Part shown: piece by piece, positions 44,801 through 54,866 of the stretch
Position numbering within the stretch: position 1 is the stretch's first letter
Layout of the letters: each line of letters starts with the position of its first letter
NCBI GenBank assembly: GCA_963556145.1
Contig: OY744469.1
Location: 4,560,767-4,624,766, forward strand
Direction: 5' to 3'
DNA from: Hygrocybe punicea
Lineage: Eukaryota > Basidiomycota > Agaricomycetes > Agaricales > Hygrophoraceae
Length of the DNA: 64,000 bases
The notes under the pieces: generated by a model
Database searches by the model: none
What the model was told of the DNA's origin: nothing
Seen by the model: the letters and a program-made list of their open reading frames with translations, nothing else
Program-made: the position numbers and the translations under genes

Positions 44801-45624
44801 ATGACCATGGGTGCATACCCGGGCGGGGGTGAGACTATGGCGTAGCCAGTGGCAGGGAGGACGGCATCAAGTTCCTCGTCCGTGAGATAGCGATTGTGCT
44901 TGTCCTCCTGCATGAAGCCAGGAGCATTCATAATGATGGGAGCCATGGGCGCATCTACGAAGCCATTGGCTGCAACGGGGGTTTGGTCCCATCGAGAACG
45001 CTTGGGGGTCTCACCAACCACGACATCAGCGGGAGTAGCATCCCAACGAGAACGGCGTTTCTTTGGAGCAGAGGCGTCGAGGGCATCCTTGGACCATTCG
45101 CCAACGTCACGTCGGTTGGGGTCTGCGTTTTCGTCTGTTGGTTCTGATACGTCCCACCTGCGCTTACGCTTGGCAGCGGATGATGCGTCTTTGTTGGCCT
45201 GAAGTGCCAGTTCTTGGGCGGCTGCTAGCTCTCTCGCAACGTCTTCGATCTCAGCAGCGGGTGGTGTCCTGTCGAGATCCATCTGAGACTTGCCCTCTTC
45301 TCTATCCTTGCGGTGCTTCTCTGCGATGGCTTGTTTTACTCTCGCCTCCTCCTGCTCTAACCGTGCCTGCTTCATGGCATCTTTGTAACCACCCTCGAAG
45401 TCCGTTCCATTATCACTCTGCTGAAATGCGTCGGCACTCTTGTTGGCGACACGGCCAAATCTGCGGTGGTGGTAGTCGGATTGTCGGGAAGCAATCTGAC
45501 GCTTGGAGGCTGTCTCTGCGAAGGGGTCGACGTCTTCCTGCTCGGCAAGATCTGCGAACTCTTGCAACACTTCCTTGGGTGCCGTGAAGGAGTCGACTAA
45601 TCGAGGTGAGCCTGGGGGAGACAT
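41852..45624 (-). CDS. SF3B1: Splicing factor 3B subunit 1 (U2 snRNP, SF3B1/Prp10/Hsh155)
   Basis: Exon 1 (45624-43290) carries the unstructured N-terminus with RWD-T-P motifs ([16 protein letters not shown]) that bind partner proteins, then the start of the HEAT-repeat solenoid. Further exons run to the stop at 41852 through [43 protein letters not shown] and [14 protein letters not shown]. Length is about 1150 residues, in the fungal range. The segment [14 protein letters not shown] contains the lysine equivalent to the human K700 hotspot, unmutated here. The protein clamps the branch-point helix during spliceosome assembly. The start was set at the [11 protein letters not shown]. Divergent with the forkhead gene, 246 bp apart. 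Confidence 0.96.
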
Positions 45625-45870
45625 GGTCTGGTCAAGCAAGTCACCGTCGTAGTATGAGTCTTGCCTGAATCAACTCTTCATGTTTGTCCATGTTTGTGCT
45701 GTGAGCCCGAAATGCCGCCCGGTCTAACCCACGTTCAGCTAAATTACGGCACTGCATAACAACCGGCCGGTTGAAACCCAGCAAGGCAAATTCCGAGATT
45801 CTGCTGTCGCTGTTTTAAATTTGCTGACTTTCAGACTCAGACGCGCCTTCCTCCCAAACCTTTTACCCCA
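45625..45870. promoter_or_regulatory. Divergent promoter between SF3B1 and the forkhead gene
   Basis: 246 bp between opposing start codons. An ACCGGCCGGTT-like palindrome at 45762-45772 is the only notable element; no TATA box. Confidence 0.5.
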
Positions 45871-48754
45871 ATGCCCGACCCACCTACGGCGTCCTCCCCC
45901 ATTTCCCAGCTCCTCCACACTCTCGGTTTGACGCGCGACGACCTCCACCGTCATAGCGACCAAATGCGCCAGTTTCTCACTGCCGAACACGCCAACTCGC
46001 TCGGGTCATTTGCCCAAGACGGCCGCCCAACACCTGAATTCTCCCAGCCATCATCCTCGTCGTCCTACTCACGCTCCATATCTCGTTCGATGTCGGCTCG
46101 AGACGCGTCCCCGCCATCACCACTCACACCCATCAAGTCAGAACCGATAGAACAGTCTCTGCCACCCCGCCATTTCGACAGCATGGAGATGGTCATCGAG
46201 AGGCAGAGCCGGCTGAGCAGAAAAGACAGAAGGACCAAGAAAGGCAGGGATAGAAGCCATACGCTACCCGTCTCTCATCGTCACTCCCCGTCACCGAGTT
46301 ATACTTCGTCGTCGTCTCACCCCAGCTTCAGCCTCGATTCCTTCATGCAATCACGCGACGTTCGACGCGTCTCTGTCTTCGAACCATGCAATCCTGAACG
46401 CAGCGCTACCCCTCAGGTCAGTCGCGCGGCTTTTGTCCGTCCTCCAGCTTTTTTTTGAATTGTGCGACGTTGCAGGATGTGTGGGCTGCGCCGCCAACCA
46501 CTCCCCAACGAGGCAAGTACTACAGGAATCACAGCGCCAATCAGCCCCCCGTCTCTCAACCTCGAAAGGTACGTTCATTGTCACTTCGTGAACCGAGCTC
46601 ACCGTGTTGCAGGATACATCTTCATCCAGACAAGAATCACCCTCCCCATCCCATTACCGCCGACGATCCCACATCCCTCACCCTACATCCTCCACCTTAC
46701 CTGGCATCCCGCCTGCGGACACATCTCCACTCCCGCCCTCCTCCCCACCTGGACCATTTTCCTCTCCGCTTTCCAGTCCCATCAAAGTCATCAACACTGT
46801 CTCCTCTCCCGGCCCGATGGGTCCTCTGCCGCTCGAAGAAGATTATGACGACCTCCCGTATACCCTCCCCCCCGGGCCTTACTCTACCTCCAAGCCTGAC
46901 CTGTCCTATGCCGCACTCGTTGGGCAGGCAATCCTCTCCTCACCGCAGCACCGTCTCACGTTACAGGAAATCTATGACTGGATCACGCTCGTGTACCCGC
47001 ATTTCCAGCGTGGGGAGACAACGTGGATGAACTCCATTAGGCACGTCCTCAGTACCACGGCGTGCTTCCGCAAGGTGGTCCGTGACCGGTCCATTGGGCG
47101 GACGCTGTGGGCTATCTGGGACGAGGATCTGCCGTGCTTCCAGGGCGGTGGGTTCAAGAAGCAGTTCTGCCGCGATATGGAAGGGAAAGGCAAGGCGGCG
47201 TCCACACGCAAGCGGAGCGCGGGTACCGTGGACGGCAACAGCTCTCCCAAGAAGGCGAAACGTGCCAGGAAGGACAGGCTTATTGCACCACCTCCGGTGC
47301 ATCCGACACCATACATGATGGCGGCCGAGCACGCCTTCCCACTTTTCCCCCATCCACACCCCGCGCCCTTATTCCCGCCGATCCGCCCAACGTCTCACCA
47401 CCAGCCGTACTACGGAAGTTGCCTCCCAAAGCCAACGTCTGCGGAGGTGATTTTCCCGCCTCTGCCGCCGGCCGCAAGCTATGGACACCCCCGAGCTCAG
47501 GCGCCATCTGTTGCCGTCTCTTCTTCCAGTTCCGAGCCCGGCTCCGCACCTGTGCCTCCTTCAAATTCTGTGTCTTCTCCCCGTCTCACAAAAACATCAC
47601 CGCAACCCGCAGAACTCTCTTGCCCCTCATCCATCCCCGGCCTCACGCCAAACCGCAGTTCTTCCACCAGCCCTTCACTGCCATCGGAAGCCACTGCCAC
47701 AACTACTGTCCTTGTTCCGTCTGATGCAGATAACGCCGAGGATGCGTCACTGGACGGCGTATTTAATGTTTCTGGCTCGTTCGACGCTGTCGAGCCTGGA
47801 ATCACACTACTTGATCATGTGCAGCGGGCGCATTCTGCGAAAGGGAAGAGCAAGATGAGAAGGGGCCTGCCACGGAAGGTCATTGTTTTCCTGTTCAATC
47901 CTTTCACCGTCTAATGTTTCTTTTGCGAATAGAAGTCTGTGTTACCCCCGATGCCCGCCTCGCCCACACTGGGTCGCAAATCTACATCGAGAGCCAGCAA
48001 GCACTCCCAAGGTTTACCATTGTTCCCAGCATTGGCATCCGCCCACATCCCCAGGCGCTCTACAACACCATCACGGCGATCCCCCATTCTTCGTACCCCT
48101 TCACCTGCCTCTCCCCTATCCGAATCCTCCACAAATCATCCGCTGGCTCTCACCACTCCGCCTCGCCGCGCGCACCCTGGGAATCACGTTGACATCTCTC
48201 CAGTACACACCCCACTTTCACACCGGGGTCTGCACATGAGCCCCTCCGCGAGCCTCGTACACTACAAGTCGCATCTCGACCCACCGCCTGTTGTAACCTT
48301 TCGTCTCGCCGATTGCGAGGAGTTCCGGATCGGCACACCGGATGGAGAACCCCCGGAAGGCTCGAATGCCGAGGACGTCCGTACACCGTTGCGGAAACGT
48401 GCTGTCGCAGGTGTAAGTGCTGGAGTGTTCCCACCCATCACGCCCAAGCGGCTTCTCTTCTCGACAGCGTGTAACACGCGGGACTCGCCGTTGCGCACGC
48501 CATCTGCCCGGCTCGGGCTTGCTGCTGGGGTTGGGGCTGGGACATCCTCGCCGTTCCGCACCCCAGGGTCGCGTGGGATCTTTGACCCGCACGATCCTGG
48601 AGCTCTGCTAGATGAAGAGTTGTCGCGGTTGGGCGCGGTAGGCCCGCTTGGGTTTGAGAGCAGCCCGGCGGGCTTATATGGGAGGGGCGCTGGGGGTCTG
48701 CTGTATGAGAGCCCGAATGCTTCGAGCCCGACGCGGTGGACACGCTGGTGGTAA
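45871..48754 (+). CDS. Forkhead transcription factor (Fkh2/Sep1/Hcm1-like)
   Basis: Exons 45871-46416, 46476-46568, 46613-47878 and 47933-48754; 908 residues, all joined in phase 0. The forkhead DNA-binding domain is in exon 3 (KPDLSYAALVGQAILSSP...LTLQEIYDWI...MNSIRHVLS...RTLWAIWDED), about residues 310-410. It is followed by a basic patch (SPKKAKRARKDR), a probable nuclear signal. Both flanks are long Ser/Pro-rich disordered regions with many SP/TP sites (TPIKSEP, TPPRR, FRTPGSR), as in cell-cycle forkhead factors controlled by CDK. No FHA domain is seen, which argues against the Fkh1/Fkh2 type and for Sep1/Hcm1. Role in periodic mitotic transcription is by analogy. Confidence 0.9.
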
Positions 48755-49161
48755 GGCCTTTTTTTGTGGGTCATTTATTGCGAGTTCCTTGTGTATAATT
48801 TGTATTCCAAGTGCCATGTTCGTTCATGTCGAAAAATATTGTCTTGCATTGTCTCATATATTGTCCTTTCCTCCTCTGTTGTAGATATTGTATAGAGATA
48901 CTCTCGTTAACTAACTGGCTGACCGTTTAATATTTAATCAAATTAATGGTCAACCGCCTGTTTAAATTTTGGGCATAATTATTCTCATCCTTCCGCAACA
49001 TGTGGGTTTTCTAAGGAAATTGCCCTTCACAGTCATCCTACTCCTTTATACACTCTGGATCAAGATATTGAATATTGAGTATTTTGGAACTTAGATTTAG
49101 GGAGAAAATGGTGACATTATATCCCAATGTTGAACCCAAGCATCAAAAAACATGATAGTAG
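48755..49161. other. 3' flank of the forkhead gene
   Basis: AT-rich, without a supported gene; contains the likely 3' UTR and leads into the palindromic MITE. Confidence 0.45.
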
Positions 49162-49970
49162 TTACAGTTGTTTGTAGTGAGCTTGACACTGGTGGGAAAT
49201 TTTTTGATCAATTAAAATAAAATGGACTTGGTGAAAATTTCTGTGCTCTACCTTGTATCTCATGAAGTACTGCATGGATTAACATGGTTACAGAGGGAAA
49301 GTTGTACTATTTCTTAAGGGCTATCTACTGCTATCATTACATTTGGACCATATTTTGTATTTGGTGACTTGTGGATGAAAAAAAAGGTAAACCAGTACTT
49401 TTTGACACCCAAAATGATATTGTCAAATTATGGCATCAAATGAACTCCTATGAAAAAATTTGTAGGGAGAAATTTGTTCATTTTTTCAAGGGCTAAAAGT
49501 ACATATACCGTGTTTTTCTTTATTTTTGTCCTTTGAGGCAATATTTCATCTTTACTATGTTTGTCCACATTAGGGTTGAAATGCCACAAGAATCATGATT
49601 ATGAGCTCAAAGGACAAAAATAAAGAAAAACACGGTATATGTACTTTTAGCCCTTGAAAAAATGAACAAATTTCTCCCTACAAATTTTTTCATAGGAGTT
49701 CATTTGATGCCATAATTTGACAATATCATTTTGGGTGTCAAAAAGTACTGGTTTACCTTTTTTTTCATCCACAAGTCACCAAATACAAAATGTAATGATA
49801 GTAGTAGATAGCCCTTAAGAAATAGTACAACTTTCCCTCTGTAGCCATGTTAATCCATGCAGTACTTCATGAGATACAAGGTAGAGCACAGAAATTTTCA
49901 CCAAGTCCATATTATTTTAATTGATCAAAAAATTTCCCACCAGTGTCAAGCTCACTACAAATGACTGTAA
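49162..49970. mobile_element. Palindromic foldback MITE
   Basis: Two near-perfect inverted arms, 49162-49536 and 49608-49970, are separated by a 71 bp loop. The outermost bases read TTACAGT...ACTGTAA. Arm differences are few (a handful of substitutions and a short deletion in the right arm near 49790). No coding capacity. No clear target duplication was seen; TTA or TA is possible. A transcript through it would form a hairpin of about 360 bp. Confidence 0.88.
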
Positions 49971-50027
49971 ATAATTAGCAGCATGAAACCCTAGTGGGCT
50001 CATCGCCTTATACCGTGGCTTCATTTC

Positions 50028-53000
50028 TTACGGCGCGAATTCTGGGTTCACACCTATCAGGTGTGTCAACTTGGACAATAAATGAAAACATACCATCTTC
50101 GTCAAGCAAAGTCTGTTCTTCAATACATGCCTGAACAAACTCTGCAATAATGAGATGCCGCCGTTTCGGTCTGTTGCTCGGTCAGGTACATCAAGACCAT
50201 CAAACAGAAGACCATACTTTGACGTTCGCTTCATGAGCTCCAACCGGCGGCTGTCGTCCCGCTTGTCAATGAGAACGTGAGTCAGCTTCGGCTCATCGAG
50301 GTTGACTACTCGGCCTCCATTTTCGGTTATTATTTTCGATAAGCCCGCGAAGCTGTCGAACATCAGGCTGCTGCTCAAGCTATGTGCAATGTTATGCTTG
50401 CCTTTCATTAATATCCTTCACGTGTTTCGACTTGATTGCCATTCCGTGCTTAGAGGCATTCTCCGGCGAATCAAGGTAGAAACATCTGAAAGCTGTGAAC
50501 ACGGCAAGACTTGATGAACGACATGACACGTACAGATGCTTGAAGATAAGATTTTCATCATACGCCATGGCATTGTCGTCCTCACCCATTTTGATGTTGT
50601 TGCTATCCTGAACAAGGATCTCAGTGCGGCCACGGGAGAGATGGAAGCGAGAATGAACCTCTACGGCACCATCATTCGGCTGAAATGGTCAGTTACAATT
50701 GGTCTCAACCATTGATAAAATGAAATCGCACTTTCACATCAATAGGCTTAGACGCCGCCCCTTCAACAGTCACCGTAAACCAGTCATGGAGCCCCTCTTC
50801 AGGATTCACTTTCACATCTTCGTTGTCGGAATCCTCATCTGTTTCTGTATCCGAATTATCCTTCAGACTATCACGTTCGTTTGAATTCCTCTCTTCCTCC
50901 ACTTTGAACCAGTCCGCAAGCGAAGGATCAACATCAACGGCTCCCGCATGCATATCGAGGTCCTGGTTTCGACTCTGTTCCGGGTCATTGGCATCCTTGA
51001 CGCCATTCTCAATGTCATCGTTATCGTCGTCAACGAAACTATCGTCTGCCAGGTTATATTCTTCAGAATCCTTGCTATCTTCAGAAGCATGGAAGAAGTA
51101 TCTATAGAGAGGTTCATCGGATGCAATAGGGGCAACATGTAAAGCCAACCTTCTCTTTAGCGGAACAAGACTGCCCAGATCGATGCAGTCATGAATCCAT
51201 TGCGGCTTGATGATGTCGATAGTTCCCTTGTTGATGAGCAGCTGGAGATCGTACGCTGAACAATAATATACGAGACCATCAACATAAGGTTAAAATTCTG
51301 GGGTACACCGGCTAACGAGTGGTTTTGCCTCCATAGACAACGAATAGTGAAGGCTGGTTAGTTGCAATTTGAACACAACTGCCTCCGTTAGCATGGATTC
51401 TGGAAAAACTAGGATCAGCCAATAATGCACGCATTTCCTCTCAGTACGAACAATTTCATTAATTCCCCCTTGTCCTGCACGCCCGTTCTTGACTTGGGGT
51501 CCGATGCCACTACTGAGAGACATTCAGATCCGAGATTCCAATGTTCCTTCCAACACAAATCGCTCACGGAATTTGGTGCCGTCAAAAAGATCGGACACAA
51601 TTGGTACATCTTTCAGCTTCGGACCTTGATATCCTGGGAGGACAACGGGCTTAATATCCCAATACACATTAGCACGATCAAAACAGACACATAAAATCAA
51701 CACCTTTTTCGCAGTAGTTTTACGCTTCTTCTGCGTCACGCTGAATAAGTGTGATTAGGCGGTGTTCAGGCTGGAAGAAGGCTGAGGGCTTGCTTACCCA
51801 GCATCACTCTCCATTTTTCTCTTTTTCTCTGATCGTAGACTCTCCAAAACAGCTATCAACCTGCTCTTAGTGCACGAACGGGCAACTGCAGAGCATTGCA
51901 TACCCGAGGCCGTCATACAATCTGCGACACTCAAGTCATCACGAATAGCAAGAGCACGAGGGAACCTCATGGTAAAGCCCATATGATACTGGTCTGTTCA
52001 CAATTGAATACAGAAAACAGACAGCGCAGCACAAATACATATGAACGCACCAGAAGTGACAATCTCAGCAGCCTTGACCTTGAGAATAAACGAGCTGCAA
52101 TAAAATTAAAATAAGATACATGAACGGCAACACTTGAGATGTAAACTATACTCTTCAGGTTCAAGATAAATGTCCCCCTTGTCTTCATGTGTTCCCTTCG
52201 CCGTCTGGAAAAATCCGGGGGGAGATTTGGGATCCCATGTCTTCCACGGCTTGTTTCGCACCCAGACATAGTCGGCAAACGACAAGCCGGAACCGATGCG
52301 AACGAATGAACTGTACCTAGACAACGTATATTTAGCTATTCTTGGTGATGTAATATCATTTATTGTGACATACTTGGGTTCATCTTCGTCATCTGTATGT
52401 CTTCGGTCGTCCAGAACACCACAGATTAGCGTTGAAACACCACCACCTCGTTTTCCACTACCATAGTTACCGCCTAACACAAAGGCAATTATCGTTTTAC
52501 TGTACGACCAAAGTGCCCGTTTGACGTACCAATAACCAATACATCCACAGTCTCGCCCATATTATCCTAAACCATCTCATGAGGACGAAAAAAGAGATGA
52601 GAAGGATTCATTTCACCATATACTCCGGTTTGACCTTACAGGGTAAACAGCTTTCAGAGATAATGAGATCCACTGTAGATATCAATTCACCTTTATCCAG
52701 TCCTTGTTTCTTCCATTCAACACATACTCCGAGTCTGGATGCTTGATAACCAATCCTTCTCCCCTCGCAGCCATAACGTCGTCCATGCGTTGCCTCACGT
52801 CCTTCGCAGTCTTACCTTCGTACTCGACGGTAAATTCGATCCGCCCAGTGATCTCTTTGATGTAGGCACGCATGTTTCGTTTGCGGAACTTGACAGGCTT
52901 TTGGAGGAGAGACATGCCGTTGAGGTAGAGAAGGTCGAATATTTTGACTGGTCAAAGTGATAAGTAAAGACTATATGTGATGGAATAAAACGAGACCAAC

Positions 53001-54651
53001 AACATGGTCGTGGACTGTGCTCCTTCTTTGATTTATCTGAGTTCTATTGGTCAACAAATACATAAAAATTGGATGAGACGATTAACCAAGAGCAGCTGTC
53101 TTGAGTGTTCCAAAAGGTAAATTTCGCTCGGAGACGGGGTCCCAGACCAACATCTCTCCGTCTAGGATCACGCTGTAAATTTATTAAATTTTGATGAGAA
53201 ATCAAAATGAATGGTAACCGCTCACTCGTCTATCCGACGATCAAAGGCAGAATCGATAAAGGGTGTCAGGCTACCAGTTCCAACATGTTTCCCGTATAGA
53301 TATGTGTAGTCTTTCCCTTTCCTGTTTCCGTTGAGTTAATATACTCAGCCAGAACAACAACGATCGCCTGACCTTGAGCAGTAGAAATATTCGTTCCCTC
53401 GTTTATGCAATTGCATACGCTCACCATCGAGTTTCTCCTCTATGATAAATTTGCGCCCTTGCATCTCTTTAACGGACTCCTCGATCTTGCGAGTCGGACG
53501 TTTGCATAGCATGGGCGCGAACGCACGGAATAGTTGAACAGCTTTGTCCTGATAACCGACATGAGCGCTGTGCGAGGCGTTCACACTAAACAACGTTCAC
53601 CTCCGCGTTCAGTCGTCGAGAAGGATCGAAAAGCTCCCACGCGACTTTTTTAAGATCGGAACATGTATTGTACAAGTCTTGCGCATCTGGATGGAATACG
53701 GAGAATACGGTGGCTTCTTTAACAGATATCACCATGTCTGCGAAACAACATGAATGTGAATATTTCCCGAATGTACGAAATCGCGAATGGTTTAGGGAAA
53801 CCTTTCAGGATGATGCGTACGATCCAACGCTGTTCTTCTGGTGTCGCGCGATTGTAAATACGTTGAAGAATCTTTGATTGTACATCTCTATCCAAGAAAT
53901 GAAGTGTCAGCGACATGGTAGTGGGGAAACGAGAATCGCACTGTTTCCCCATATTTTGCGACAACTCGTCCAGTATATTATTCAGGGCTTCCACAGAGAG
54001 TGACCCTTCCATAACGGATGAGCGTTTGCTGATAACCTCATAAAGGACTGTTGGAAAATCGCCCGAGGTTTTCTATCAATGCCCACGTAACCCAGCACAA
54101 TGAGAATAATTCCACGTCAAAGACGGTGAGATTCACACACGTCTCTTTCTGTAGGCTTCTTCCAGTTGAGCAGCCGAATGGCATCGGGATCCCTGGTTCC
54201 TAGAGGGATAAGCTTGATGTACGTCTTGGCCAGGTTCTTTTCTTTCAGTCCGTAGACAGCACGTTCCCGATCTTTCTGTATTTTGGTTTAGCGCAACCGT
54301 AAATCATATTGCGTATATAACATGCCTGTGGCAAGATTAGACGCAGGACGGGGTAAAGGTCATATCCCTTCTCCTCCCGCCAGTGCTGGAGCGTTTTGAC
54401 CACAACCCAGATGAATATCACGTTTCTCTCACGCTGCAGGCAAAAATGCATACATTGAACCACGCATCCAGTATCTTTCTCCGTCGTTCAGGTTTCTTCT
54501 CGGTCTGCAGCTTGTCAAAAAGCCCAACGAGGACAGGGAAAGGAGCGCTGCCATGATTGAGAGGAGGTGCAGGATAAACCGTAGATTCCTCTCTCTGCAG
54601 CTGTTTTGGAGTGTTGGGAGGAGATGTTGGCGCTGGGGTTGGCTGCATCAT
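50028..54651 (-). CDS. LIG4: DNA ligase IV (non-homologous end joining)
   Basis: A multi-exon gene (at least a dozen short exons) starting MMQPTPAPTSPP at 54651 and ending EFAP-stop at 50028. In order: N-terminal DNA-binding domain (WREEKGYDLYPVLRLILPQ, LAKTYIKLIPLG, ALNNILDELSQN); the nucleotidyltransferase motif I EEKLDGER, with the adenylated lysine, near 53430; EGLVIKHPDSEYVLNGR...WIKV, motif IV-V; the OB-fold (GGGVSTLICGVLDD); then two BRCT domains, between which lies a very acidic linker (DDSFVDDDNDDIENG). The protein works with an Xrcc4/Lif1-type partner to seal double-strand breaks in the nucleus. The second intron (54326-54276) has a GC donor (CAG-GCATGT) and an AG acceptor. Exon limits in the BRCT half are approximate. 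Confidence 0.93.
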
Positions 54652-54866
54652 GGTAATTCTTTGCTTGAGACTTGGAGGATCGGAGAGAGTTCAGAAAGTC
54701 AATTCTCGTGACTCAGTCCAGCACCGCGTAGCTATCACGTGATACATAACCTGTTGGCTGACTTTTTGTTTTTGAACGCTGACTTACGACAAGATTCAAA
54801 CCCATATATAATGGCAGCCTCCGTTGTGTTGTTAAAAATATTCCTGACCCCAACGTTGACTGTACC
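54652..54866. promoter_or_regulatory. Divergent promoter between LIG4 and the kinase gene
   Basis: 215 bp between opposing ATGs. It holds a CACGTGA motif near 54736 and, toward the kinase, a CATATATAATGG TATA-like box near 54803. Confidence 0.55.

Noticed and set aside
43850..45590. Plus-strand open frames of 100-200 codons antisense to SF3B1
   Set aside because: Shadows of a highly conserved coding sequence on the other strand.
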